Positions 1-9,799 of a stretch of DNA of 64,000 bases are shown here, in pieces. The DNA lies in contig NC_088943.1 in NCBI RefSeq assembly GCF_033473495.1, positions 1,592,001-1,656,000 on the forward strand, given 5' to 3'. A program made the position numbers and the translations under genes. Position 1 is the stretch's first letter, and each line of letters begins with the position of its first letter. The stretch is from Cercospora beticola (lineage: Eukaryota > Ascomycota > Dothideomycetes > Mycosphaerellales > Mycosphaerellaceae). Below the pieces are notes generated by a model. That model was not told the origin of the DNA. It was given only the letters and a program-made list of their open reading frames with translations, and did no database searches.

Positions 1-124
1 GTGCCTTCTGGAACATCTGACTGGATATCTGGCCTCGTAGGACAACCCGCGGAAGTCGTAGCGCGCGTTGTTGGCTCGCGCTGGACTGAAACCGATGCAT
101 GAGGCGTTTAGGTTTCATGTGAAA

Positions 125-979
125 TCATATAAATGTGTGGCGTATCAAGGCGTTGTCCAATGTTTGCATCATTTCGAAATGCGCTCGCTCGCTGGGCTCG
201 AAGATTTCATCGAGCGCTTTTTTCCAAGTGTCGTTTCGAGCACGCATCCTTGCTTCGAAATAATCTCTCCCCGGCACACTGAACCCCGCAGCTTCCCAAT
301 CAACGAAGCGTGTTATACACGCCGTGCTCGGGTTCACAAGAATGTTTCTGAGATGCAAGTCTCCGTGTGAAAAGATCTTCCGCTCGTCTGTGTTTCCCAG
401 AATTTTCTCGATCAGGATCTCGTCCTCTGCCGTTAGTACTCCGCATGGTCTAGAGTTTCTCAATGCCATGACAAGACCTTCGTTATACTGCTGTCGAGAG
501 GAATACAGCCCATATGAGACTTTCCCAGGCTTACATGGCAAATGCATGAACCAGATGTCCTTGCTCGCGCCTTGCCAAAGCGAACCGTAGAAATCTCCAT
601 GGAGAGAGCCGAGCTCTCGCATGTACATCCGCAATTGGTCGATTACTTTCGTCTTCTGTGCAGAGTCGAATGTCTTCCAGAGAGAGCCAAGCCGTTCGCC
701 AGGCAACCTGCTCATGAGGATGTAGCCATTACCATCTTGGGTATAGGCATCAATGACTTCAGGCACAGGTATGCTGGTGTTGCGAGCGACGAAGCGCATA
801 GCCTCCGCCTCACACATCTCCACGCTGGCGCCGGCCTTCAGGATTTGGTCTGTCTCTCGGACAATGTAGATGCTCGGGCCCATGCTAGCAGGAAACAAGA
901 GTTCTGCGCCATCAGGCACCACGATTTTGCCGGACTTTGACTGGAGTGCATCTTCTATCAAGGCATCAAGGCCGTCCAT
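125..979 (-). CDS. APH-family (aminoglycoside phosphotransferase-like) small-molecule kinase
   Basis: A 284-aa protein-kinase-like phosphotransferase of the APH/choline-kinase group that is greatly expanded in filamentous fungi; the substrate cannot be predicted. A lysine in ILKAG (about residue 48) with a following Glu fits the ATP-binding pair. The catalytic loop FSHGDLHLRNILV (about 204-216) carries His-Gly-Asp and the downstream Asn. VDWEAAG (about 226-232) supplies the Mg-binding Asp. All core residues are present, so the enzyme looks intact. The frame is open up to a GTG at 1015, but the first ATG is at 979 and is taken as the start; an extra upstream exon is possible. It is divergent from the dehydroshikimate dehydratase gene. 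No intron is seen. The fold is clear and the function is not. Confidence 0.82.
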   Translation of the reverse strand: MDGLDALIEDALQSKSGKIVVPDGAELLFPASMGPSIYIVRETDQILKAGASVEMCEAEAMRFVARNTSIPVPEVIDAYTQDGNGYILMSRLPGERLGSLWKTFDSAQKTKVIDQLRMYMRELGSLHGDFYGSLWQGASKDIWFMHLPCKPGKVSYGLYSSRQQYNEGLVMALRNSRPCGVLTAEDEILIEKILGNTDERKIFSHGDLHLRNILVNPSTACITRFVDWEAAGFSVPGRDYFEARMRARNDTWKKALDEIFEPSERAHFEMMQTLDNALIRHTFI

Positions 980-1601
980 ATCGCCGGTCCAGCTGATCCT
1001 TTTGTGGCAGGCCACACCTATGACCGTGACCGCACCCAGAGCCGACGGCGATGAGTTTGTGTGGCGGCACGCGAGATGGCGAAAACCCGCAAAAGCAAAT
1101 TAGTGATCCGCTTTGCAGTGTCCAAAAACGATGTCCTGACCCCGGTGGACGTGGAGGTGAAGTGAGCGATACGACGGAAGCTGTTCTGATGTGTTCTGGG
1201 GTTGCCAAGCTCCATCGCAAATGCCTCTTCCCAATCAGCTGGACCGTTCACAATTTGTCAAGAGACATCTATCATGATGTCCACGTTGACCCAATGAAGG
1301 TTATACCATCCTCAGGTCCTCTTCCGCCCCCGAATGGCTCTGGAATCACGGTGGTGGCTCCGACGCGAAGCTGTCACGGCCGACCCGCAACAGCGACGTC
1401 ATGCCACCGTCCACATCAGCTCTCGAACTCTCTCATGCTCATGCTCTCACCTTTGCATCACTACGAAGAACTAGCAAAATGTCGCTACATCGCACGGTAA
1501 GTCACTACTCTCAGCTATTCTCTCTCCTTCAAATCCACACCAATCTCTCTGCCAATCTCTCGTACTCCTTCATATCCTATTACAGTACACAACCAGTCAC
1601 C
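980..1601. promoter_or_regulatory. Divergent intergenic region with a probable 5'-UTR intron
   Basis: This is the head-to-head spacer between the APH-like gene (leftward) and the 3-dehydroshikimate dehydratase gene (rightward). A good intron, GTAAGT at 1497 to TACAG at 1585 (89 nt), sits just upstream of the dehydratase ATG. Removing it does not join the short upstream ATG (1479) in frame to the dehydratase, so it is read as a leader intron. No other gene is seen. Confidence 0.45.
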
Positions 1602-2645
1602 ATGGACAACCTCGAGAGAATTCCGCTTGCATACGCTTCTTGTTCGATAGGCACGAACCCCCCAAGCAGTGTCCCCGACCGTCTCGCCGCAATTTCCGCC
1701 GCAGGCTTCCAAGCCATCGAACTTAGCATGCCCGACCTCGTCTCCTTCGCCAGCACCAACTTCAACAGCAACGACATAAACGACCACTCCTTCTCCAAAC
1801 TCGAATCCGCCGCCCACGAACTCAAAAAGATCCTCGATGAGAACAAATTGAAAGTCTTCATGATGCAACCCTTTGCAAACTTCGAAGGCTGGCCACGCGA
1901 TTCTCCGGAATATAAAGATGCTTGGGAACGCGTGGAAGGCTGGTCCAAGATTATGAGCGCTGTGGATTGTGATATGCTACAAGTCGGGTCCTCTGATAGT
2001 CCTGAGGAGAAGATCGGGAAGGATCGGTCACGGTTTGTCAAAGATTTGCAGGAGTTGGCGGATCATCTTGCACCTAGAGGACAGCGCATCGCGTACGAGA
2101 ATTGGTGTTGGAGTACGCATGCGCCTGATTGGGAAGATGTATGGGACATTTGTCAAAAAGTCGATCGTGAGAATTTTGGGTTGTGTTTGGATACTTTCCA
2201 ATCAGCTGGAGGAGAGTGGGGAGATCCGACTACGGAATCTGGTATGGTTGAGGATGGGAAGCGGTCACAGGAAGAAGTTGAGAAAGATTGGAAGGCTAGT
2301 TGTGAGAAGCTAGCGAAGACTATCCCTAAAGAGAAGATCTATTTGTTACAGATTAGTGATGCTTATAAAATGGAGACGCCGTTGGAGAAGAAAGAGATTG
2401 ATGGACTGAGGCCGAGAGGAAGGTGGAGTCATGACTTTAGGCCTTTGCCATTTGAAGGATATTTGCCTGTTGTGGATTTCACGAAGGCGGTTCTGGAGAC
2501 GGGATTTCGAGGATGGTTTTCGTACGAGATATTTGACGGGGGCAAGGATGGGAAGTGGGAGAACAAGTACGAATTGGGGCCGTTTGCGAAGAAGGCAATG
2601 GCCTGTCAGAAGAAGCTGGTAGATGCTGCCGTGAAGGCGGGTTGA
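1602..2645 (+). CDS. 3-dehydroshikimate dehydratase (quinate/shikimate catabolism, Qa-4 type)
   Basis: A 347-aa TIM-barrel protein of the xylose-isomerase-like/AP-endonuclease 2 fold, close to the length of fungal 3-dehydroshikimate dehydratases (about 360 aa). The reaction is 3-dehydroshikimate to protocatechuate, which feeds aromatic catabolism in the cytosol. Visible signatures are the N-terminal strand IPLAYASCSIGT, metal-ligand candidates in IAYENWCWSTHAPDW and LCLDTFQSAGGEW, LLQISDAYKME, the basic segment RPRGRWSHDFRPLPFEGY and the last strand WFSYEIFDGG. The ATG at 1602 has an ideal CACCATGG context. The open frame extends upstream to 1401, but a leader intron lies there. The other qa-cluster genes are not neighbours, so this is a dispersed copy. 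A related sugar-phosphate isomerase role is the main alternative. Confidence 0.8.
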   Translation: MDNLERIPLAYASCSIGTNPPSSVPDRLAAISAAGFQAIELSMPDLVSFASTNFNSNDINDHSFSKLESAAHELKKILDENKLKVFMMQPFANFEGWPRDSPEYKDAWERVEGWSKIMSAVDCDMLQVGSSDSPEEKIGKDRSRFVKDLQELADHLAPRGQRIAYENWCWSTHAPDWEDVWDICQKVDRENFGLCLDTFQSAGGEWGDPTTESGMVEDGKRSQEEVEKDWKASCEKLAKTIPKEKIYLLQISDAYKMETPLEKKEIDGLRPRGRWSHDFRPLPFEGYLPVVDFTKAVLETGFRGWFSYEIFDGGKDGKWENKYELGPFAKKAMACQKKLVDAAVKAG

Positions 2646-2806
2646 GCGTTATCATGCTCTCGTGCATGTCGAGTGGATGGTGGCGACAACGTAGTATGGT
2701 GTACTCGGAGAAATGTGTTCACAACTGTGGACGTTTAGAGAAAGATATATCTTTTCCGTACGCTCACCTTTCCAGACAACCGATTGCTGAACACGGCGAA
2801 GCAAAC

Positions 2807-4126
2807 ATGGCAACAGAACATCCCGCATTGGAAAGCTCTCAAGCAGGAGATCTTCTCCTCGTCATCTCTACAGGACCAAGCAGCAATGCCTCAAGTTCTC
2901 CTTTCCCGCCAGGACCAAGTGCGGCGACTGTCCGTCTCTTGCTGATCGACTCCGGCCGCTACATTGGCTCCATGGATCGACGCACGACCTATGTGCGCTC
3001 TGCAGATCTCTCCCCGCAGGATTGGATCAACTATCAACGAGATCCGCCAAATTTCTGGCTCGAGACCCGTCGAGAAACTACCTCCGTGCCACTCGACGAC
3101 GTTTTGTCCGACACTGATCGAGTCATCCTTCGACCGAGTTTCGATACTCTTTTGGGATACTTCTTCAAGGGAAGTTGTCCCTTCGAACGGTGTGAGCATG
3201 GCCTGGTGGTCATTGATGACACGACGAGGGCAGTATTATCGGACTTTGCAGAACCCGCGACAAGATCGCCAGACAGCGAGAGCAGGCGGAGAGCCAACTC
3301 ACAGAGGCCCAGAACTATCGCGAGAACTTTGTGTCCGTTTTGCATGGGTGCGACGATGTATCGAGATCATGAGGTGGCAGTGGCGAGGGCAGCGAATTGG
3401 AGAGGTGAAGATTACGAGGCGATTGTTATGAGAAACGAGGAGCATTTGGAGAGGATCAATGCGAGGAGAAGGCAGTTGGGTTATAGAGCCTTGGCAGACG
3501 ATGTGAATTTGGCCTATCTGAGGAGTCCGGAACCGCGGAACGAGACAGCCCTCGCTGTTGTGGTGAGAGAAGCAAGTGATGGGCCGCAAGCGGTTGCGGG
3601 AGCAGAACTCACGCGGCAGGACACGTTGCTGCTCTTGCCGTGGTATGCGGTCCTCGATGGCTCAGCCGAACGGTCTGAGGTCTTGCGAAGTCTCAGCGGA
3701 GGAGTCGTGATCGTGGCCACTGATTCATCTGCTGGAGTCCAGATCCAAGTTCGAGCCGGCCCTTCGAATTCTGGAAGACCTGCAGCCGCGCTTCCAGGCC
3801 CTTCTCAAACGCCTGTATCGCGTCCACTACAGACACCTGGACCTGTCACACCGAGATTGAGGACCAGGGAGTGGTATATCAAAGCTACTCAGAGAGTGCT
3901 GGCGGAGGCTTGCCAGATCTGTCTGGAGAGATTCAAGCCTGGTGAGATTGTGGTTGACTTGCCTTGTTGGCATTTCTTTCACGAAGAATGTTGGAGGAAT
4001 GTGGAGGGCAGCAGGTGTCCTTTCAGGTGCAATGAAGGAGTGGTGATGACTGAGCAGAACGACGAGAATGAAGAAGAAACTGATGATGGAGAAGAAGAGC
4101 AAATTGACGTGGAGGAAATCACTTGA
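2807..4126 (+). CDS. RING-H2 finger protein, putative E3 ubiquitin ligase
   Basis: A 439-aa protein starting at the ATG at 2807; the frame runs further upstream but overlaps the preceding gene's end. The C-terminus has a RING-H2 domain at about residues 369-408: C369, C372, C387, H389, H392, C395, C404 and C408. The last pair is CPFRC (CX3C) rather than the usual CPxC, a one-residue insertion. The middle carries other Cys pairs (CPFERC and CPFC), and the tail is strongly acidic (Glu/Asp-rich, last 30 residues). The N-terminal two-thirds has no family I recognise. RING-H2 proteins recruit E2 enzymes for ubiquitin transfer; the target here is unknown. No signal peptide or membrane span is evident. 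Single exon. Confidence 0.75.
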   Translation: MATEHPALESSQAGDLLLVISTGPSSNASSSPFPPGPSAATVRLLLIDSGRYIGSMDRRTTYVRSADLSPQDWINYQRDPPNFWLETRRETTSVPLDDVLSDTDRVILRPSFDTLLGYFFKGSCPFERCEHGLVVIDDTTRAVLSDFAEPATRSPDSESRRRANSQRPRTIARTLCPFCMGATMYRDHEVAVARAANWRGEDYEAIVMRNEEHLERINARRRQLGYRALADDVNLAYLRSPEPRNETALAVVVREASDGPQAVAGAELTRQDTLLLLPWYAVLDGSAERSEVLRSLSGGVVIVATDSSAGVQIQVRAGPSNSGRPAAALPGPSQTPVSRPLQTPGPVTPRLRTREWYIKATQRVLAEACQICLERFKPGEIVVDLPCWHFFHEECWRNVEGSRCPFRCNEGVVMTEQNDENEEETDDGEEEQIDVEEIT

Positions 4127-4403
4127 CGTCGATCTTGGCAGTACTTGTGGTATATTAAGCAGTGCTACGCATTTGCAGCTGTTATAGTCTGTGCTTTTTG
4201 TAGACGCGTACAATGTACAAGAACAAGGAGTATGTCGATGAGATGAAGTGAAAAGAAGTCGCCCAGCCCGCGTGGTGCTGAGTGGGGCATGTTTCAGATG
4301 GTGGTGCGCCAGGGTCTGCACGCGGGCCAATGCTGCAGTGATAATCGCAAGCTCGCTGAATTTCCTCGTGCCTTCTTCACCGCCGACCAGACATTTTCGC
4401 ACA

Positions 4404-6103
4404 ATGTCACGACAAGCCATCCACGAGGCGGCGAGCCAGAAGCCTGGCGTCTCGCAGGCCGAGGATGAGTTTGAGTTCATCCACACTCCCAAGGCGCCAT
4501 CTCCCGAGCCAGAATCGCAGGATTACGGCGTCAGGACCACTTCGGTATATTGAGCTCATGCTATGCTGTGCTCTCCACGAATTGACACAAGAAAATGTAG
4601 TATCCAGCGATTATGAACGCTCCTCTGCCCGCAGACGGTCCTGGCAGCGAGACCTTCAACAATGCCTTCCTCTTCACCCTCCTCGCTGGCATCCCCGCCT
4701 ATTTCGCCTACAAGGTCGGTGGTGGCCTCTTCACCTGGATCTTCTTTGCCATCTTGACCGCCATCCCTATCCTCATGGCGTTCTGGACAATCGCCTCGTC
4801 CATGTCTCCGCGTCTTAATGAGAAAGCCAAGTACCCAGGCCGTCCTGTCGAGCACTACCTAAATTTCAAGAGCGAGGAAGACAAGAGAAAGTATCGCGGC
4901 AAGAACAAGATCCCAATGGAGACATTCCACGAGATGTACTTTGACGAAAAGGTGGACTTCAATGGTGACTGCCTCGAGATTATGGAATACAGACACGACT
5001 GGGCCAACTTCCGTTTCACTCTGAGCCTCTTCTGGTTCTTCCTGACTGGAATGATGCCTGAGGTCATTATGCACACCCGTTCTCAAGACGAGGAGCAGGT
5101 CAGAGATCACTACGATCGTGGTGATGATTTCTATGGCTGGTTCTTGGGTCCTCGCATGATTTACACTTCTGGTATTATCTCTGACATCAACAAGGAGGAG
5201 AGCCTTGAGCAACTCCAGGACAACAAGCTTGGCATCGTCTGTGAGAAGATCGGCCTCAAGGAAGGCGAGACTATGCTTGATATCGGCTGTGGATGGGGCA
5301 CTCTCGCCAAGTTCGCTTCAGCAAACTACGGTGCCTCCGTCACTGGTGTCACTCTTGGTCGCAACCAGACTGCCTGGGGTAACAATGGTCTACGAAAGGT
5401 CGGAATTCCAGAGGAGCAAAGTCGCATCCTCTGCATGGACTACCGCGACATTCCTGTTCCTGAAGGTGGCTACAAGAAAATTACCTGTCTTGAAATGGCC
5501 GAGCACGTCGGTGTTCGCTACTTCGGTACTTTCCTCTCGCAAGTCAACAACATGCTGGACGACGATGGAGTTTTCTTCCTGCAAATCGCTGGTCTCCGCA
5601 AGCCTTGGCAATACGAGGATCTGATCTGGGGTTTGTTCATGAACAAGTACATCTTCCCTGGCGCCGACGCTTCCACTCCACTCGGTTTCTTCATCGACAA
5701 GCTCGAGGGTGCCGGTTTTGAAGTCAAGGGTCTGGACACCGTTGGCGTGCACTACTCTGCTACACTCTGGAGATGGTACAGAAACTGGATCGGCAACAGG
5801 GATAAGGTCATTGGCAAGTACGGCGTGCGATGGTACAGGGTAAGCAGCAATTGACTTTTTTGGCGATGCCAAGATTTCGCGACCACAGCTGACGAATTTG
5901 ACTTTCAGATCTGGGAGTACTTCCTCGCATACAGCACGATTATCTCTCGACAAGGCTCTGCGACATGTTACCAAATCACTCTCGTCAAGAATATCAACTC
6001 GACGCATCGTGTTGAAGGTATTCCAAATGCTTTCGGACTGCATGGTGCTCTGAACGCAAGCAAGGAGAAGGGCAAGGCTCTTTTCCCAGCCAACAAGCAG
6101 TAA
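4404..6103 (+). CDS. Sphingolipid C9-methyltransferase
   Basis: Three exons, 4404-4544, 4601-5839 and 5909-6103, separated by 56- and 69-nt introns; all phases agree. The product is 524 aa. It transfers a methyl group from S-adenosylmethionine to C9 of the sphingoid base of fungal glucosylceramide, at the ER membrane. Two adjacent N-terminal membrane spans (from about residue 67 to 105, NAFLFTLLAGIPAYF onward) are followed by a cyclopropane-fatty-acid-synthase-type methyltransferase domain with MLDIGCGWGTLAKFA as the SAM-binding loop and ITCLEMAEHVGVRYFG downstream. The last exon (IWEYFLAYSTIISRQGS) is typical of the family's C-terminus. 9-Methyl glucosylceramides are fungus-specific and matter for membrane function and plant-defensin sensitivity. 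Length and domain order match the family. Confidence 0.93.
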
Positions 6104-6344
6104 AGGCCATTCACATGGCGATCGAAGACCCAAGGACGATTGCGTCACGATTGCGAAGTTGAGCGCAACACTGCGCAGACAATTCTGCGCGAAAATGGAA
6201 GTGCACAAAGCGACAGATAGAGCAAGTGCGGCAGCTGCACACGGATGAAGAAGTGATGTGCATATTCATGCTGCAATGAACCCAACATCTTTAATCATTC
6301 CTTTGCTTATCAAACTTCTCTTGCGAGGTTATACTACTGACGTC

Positions 6345-6790
6345 TTAGAGCCCGGCACTGCTCAGATGATTGAAAGGAGTCTTGCTAACGACCACAATTC
6401 GCGAATGCTGTGAACAGGCATTTCGAGATTGAAAGACTACTCAACACCAAGCGACAGTTGGAAGTCCGAGTCGACCACTAGCAACCCACCATACTCACGA
6501 CATTGAAGACGAACATTCCGATAGTCGCGGCTGACGCAGCGAGACGCGGGCCATGGACCTGGAGGAGCCTTCTGGCTCTGTCGCGTTTCCTTGGTTGTCG
6601 CAGCTGAGCGATTGGAGCTAGAATCGGAGCCGGAGTCGAAGCTTGCGATGGGTTACTGAAAGCCATCGGACGAACAAAGCTGGACAGTCAAAGGTGTCAG
6701 TTTCGGGAGACCCCATCGAAGGAGATGATGCCGAGCTTACAGATTCGGGTCCTGGGTCTTAGACACAGAGGCTTTACTGCTTCCCGTCAT
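6345..6790 (-). CDS. Small (97-aa) spliced protein with one hydrophobic segment, unknown
   Basis: A model built from splice signals. Exon 1 is 6790-6741, exon 2 6679-6499 and exon 3 6407-6345. Intron 1 (61 nt) has donor GTAAGCTC, a CTGAC branch and a CCAG acceptor; intron 2 (91 nt) has donor GTGAGTATGG and a CACAG acceptor. Both are in phase. The product has a polar, Pro/Ser-rich N-terminus, a basic patch (QPRKRDRARRLLQ) and then a hydrophobic stretch (LAASAATIGMFVFNV), like small mitochondrial or ER membrane proteins. It was not recognised as any family. It is tail-to-tail with the sphingolipid methyltransferase gene. The second exon alone is a 62-aa open frame. Support is the in-phase double splicing; the last exon is the weakest part. 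Confidence 0.42.
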
Positions 6791-7542
6791 TGGGGCCGTG
6801 GAGGGTTCTTCGTTTTTATTTGCTTCTGGCCGACCAGACTTTGCAAAGGTATGAGATGCTTCTCGCTGCATTGTACAGATATGAACAACGACGCTTCGAT
6901 TTCCTGGAGTGAGGAGATGCGTAGCTCGGGAAGGATGGTTTGCGCTGGTGAGCTACTGGCAACGTCAGCTATTGGAAGACACCACCCAGAATGTATAGCC
7001 TCAGCTTCATGGCAATACCTATGCACCAGTAACTCTGGACTTTGGATGCTCTCGCCCGGTTCAGTCCTGTGTCCTCTGTCGGAAGCCATCAGTTCTTCGA
7101 AAATGATCAGCTATATACAGCATCGAGCTGTAACCTGTCTGTTGCTTGGCACATGTTGCCTGAATCGGCTAACATCTGCCAAGCAAGACTGACGCCGGCG
7201 AAGCAACCCACGAGACTGACATGCGTCCCTGCATCACGGACCCGTTGTCCAATGAGCATGTCGGGGACCTGTAACCTGTGCCTTTTTGTCGTTACGACAC
7301 CAGGAACCAGTTAACCCAGACCGTTCAGGCCCGCACAAAGTAGCCAATCGCCTGAAGTGGTGGCGCATCCAAGCAACGCCACGAAGGAGGTGGAGGCTAC
7401 GGTCAGATTTCAGGTTACAGGTTACAGCCTTGATGCGATTCAAGGCTGTACGCAGACAGCATCTTCCAGTCAGACTTCCTGAGCAATTTCATCATTTGAT
7501 CAGTCTTTCTAACACGCACAACGTCCTCTCTCAGCTGCCACC
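6791..7542. other. Intergenic region, no gene seen
   Basis: Open frames in this stretch are short and show no family resemblance. It should hold the promoter of the C2H2 gene that starts at 7543 (CCACCATGG context) and of the small leftward gene. A short tandem GGTTACAGGTTACAG occurs near 7411-7425; a similar GGTTACAGG lies upstream of the paralogous zinc-finger gene near 9664. Confidence 0.4.
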
Positions 7543-8793
7543 ATGGATCCCGTCTGGACATGCGACGAATGCAAAACATCATTTGATCGTTCTAAGCTTC
7601 TGGAGCAACATGCACAGGAAGCAGGCCACGCTGCATACCGATGCTTTGAGAGCGCTTGCAACAAGACTTTTCGAGCCCGGCCATCTTGGGTACGCCACGA
7701 GAAGAGTCATATCAACAAGGCGCGGTATACTTGCTCGCTGTGCAACAAGAAGTTTCAACGCAAGGACAACTTCGATGATCATGTATCAAGATGCATTCGT
7801 CGAGCGGGCAGAAGCAGCATTCTGGAGACCCCCATATACGACCGTGATGCTACTGAACGAGCACTTAATGATGTGCTTCAAAGTCTCATACCTCGACCCA
7901 AGGGCTCTCAGTTCAGATGCCCAATTCCTGACTGTGGCCAGCTGTCCACTGGGGTTGGGGAGATCCGCTATCACCTGCTTCTCCACATTGTTGAGGAATC
8001 CGTGAACGATGACAGCCCTATCGCACGTGCACTGGATTGTCTGCTTCCAAAGCGTAAGCCTCGACTCGAGGGCTCTATAGTTAGATGCCCGCTCGATTTC
8101 TGCCAGCTGCACACTGAGGCTTGGTATCTGCGAGCCCACTTGCTTATTCACGTGCGTGACATGGGACTCACTGTGTTAAGAGATCTGGGCCTAGATCGGA
8201 AAACAATCATGGAAGAGTATACATCGCAGGTGACACGAAGAAGGACCGCACCTGCACAAGCAATTGTATATGCACAAGACGCCGAATTGGCACAAGACAC
8301 CGGATTGGCACAAGACACCGAACCTGTCCAGGGCACTGATTTGGTACAAATGAGCGCGGAACTTCCTCAGCCGTCTTTGGCAGTTGCGAGCCTGAGGAGA
8401 AATCTCGAGCAAGACACCACGACCACCAGAAACGTGAACATTAAGACAAGCCACAGTAACCCGGCCAATGTTTCGCTCATCGGTCGAGTGTTCGGCTCCC
8501 TGCAACAAAGTCCAGTGGGCAGCCTGATGAGCTGGAAGCCAATGTCCTGGGGCAGCTTAATACAACAGGAGTAAGTTCATCCACATATACTAGAGTGTAA
8601 GCAAAGCTGACAGTGAACAAGCACCAAAATGACTGGCACGACGCCTTCGAGCTACGACGTCTTTTCTGGCTCTCAGCTGGCCAAAGCGGAAGCAAAACAC
8701 ATGCGGGATTATGTTTGCTGTGGTATGCACTTCAAGAACCTGCACGAGCTTCTTGAGCACCACGAAAGCTCACATCCCATGAAATTTCGCTGA
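7543..8793 (+). CDS. C2H2 zinc-finger protein, putative transcription factor
   Basis: Exons 7543-8570 and 8622-8793; the 51-nt intron has a GTAAGT donor, a GCTGAC branch and an AAG acceptor, and the spliced product is 399 aa. Finger 1 is C7, C10, H23, H29. Finger 2 is C34, C39, H52, H56. Finger 3 is C64, C67, H80, C84 (a CCHC variant). Two looser C2H2-like units follow (FRCPIPDC and VRCPLDFC, each with HLLxH). Exon 2 restores a C-terminal finger (YVCCGMHFKNLHELLEHHE), of the kind found at the end of fungal SFP1-like proteins, which strongly supports the splice. A four-unit hexapeptide repeat lies between the fingers. Probably a nuclear DNA-binding regulator with unknown targets. A diverged tandem relative follows at 9800. 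Confidence 0.75.
8272..8343 (+). repeat. 18-bp x4 coding minisatellite
   Basis: Four tandem 18-bp units inside the C2H2 gene encode AQDAEL, AQDTGL, AQDTEP and VQGTDL. Units 1-3 are nearly identical and the fourth is diverged. The unit length keeps the frame, so copy-number change would only vary the linker length. Confidence 0.85.
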
Positions 8794-9799
8794 GCGCCAC
8801 AAAGGGCCATCTATGATATGGAAAGCTACACTGCAAATATTTCTGAGGACGACCTGAAGGCGCGAGCAGGGTCTAATCTTGCAAACTCGACGGCAGCGGA
8901 GCAACGAAGACCTCGGATGGACAAGGCTTTCGAGTGACAAATTCGAGTACCCCAGAATCAAAAGCGTGGGCCTGTTCTTTGTAACCACAACTGTTGAGCA
9001 AGGGTGCTTCCATTGCAGAAGTTGCGAATACAGGAGCGGACACGCTTGGGCAGATCACGACGCCCTCGAGACACGAAAGGCGTGAGTCTCTACATCCGAC
9101 ACCGATGCCACTGGTCTTCGTCGACCGTTTGAGAAGCTGCGACCTGTCATATAAAGCCCGCATCTGGTCAGTAATCGAGCCATGTGCCGCGCGTATTGCA
9201 AGGCGAATGGCAGCAGATCGCAAGACTATCATATGCTGCCAATGGGATCTTGGAACGGAGACCTGGTATGCTATTCGCAGTAGCCTCGGTTTGTGCCTGC
9301 CCTGTGAAGGCGCTCCACCTTGCATATTGCACTGCTGCACGTTTTTGTGGACTGGTCTATTCTGCCGTGTCTGCTTGGGGGGCGAGTGGGGCGAGGGACA
9401 TGGAGCTGTGAAGCTCTTGTATGGGATGCAGGGCATCCAGGACGCCAGCCAGCTCACGTTCGATACGCTGGCTTGTAGCGATCACGCACCCTCGGCATTT
9501 TATCACTCGATCTGCTGCGCTACAGAACCATGGAGCCTGCAATGCTGCCCTTTTTGGAGCTCAGCTACCCACCTCCGCTGCAAGATGCACACCTCATCGC
9601 TGCCAATATGCCGCACGTCGTAGCTTCGTTATCCGAATCAGGTCCGCTGCATATGCGAATCACAGGTTACAGGAAACAGGTTGCTGGTCTCTCTCTTTTG
9701 CAGACATTACGCCGTGGAGCTACTCATCTACACTATATCAAGCGTTACAACCGCCACACTTGTCATCACCTATGCATTGGACTCTGGCCTCGCTACAGA
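8794..9799. other. Intergenic region between the two C2H2 genes
   Basis: No supported gene. Open frames on both strands are uninterrupted for up to about 200 codons but overlap each other and show no motif. The frame of the downstream zinc-finger gene is open back to 9530. That 90-codon extension has no zinc finger, and the resemblance to the first gene begins only around the ATG at 9800. Confidence 0.35.

Noticed and set aside
1401..1601. N-terminal extension of the dehydroshikimate dehydratase
   Set aside because: A good leader intron (1497-1585) overlaps it and the ATG at 1602 has an ideal context and starts the conserved barrel.
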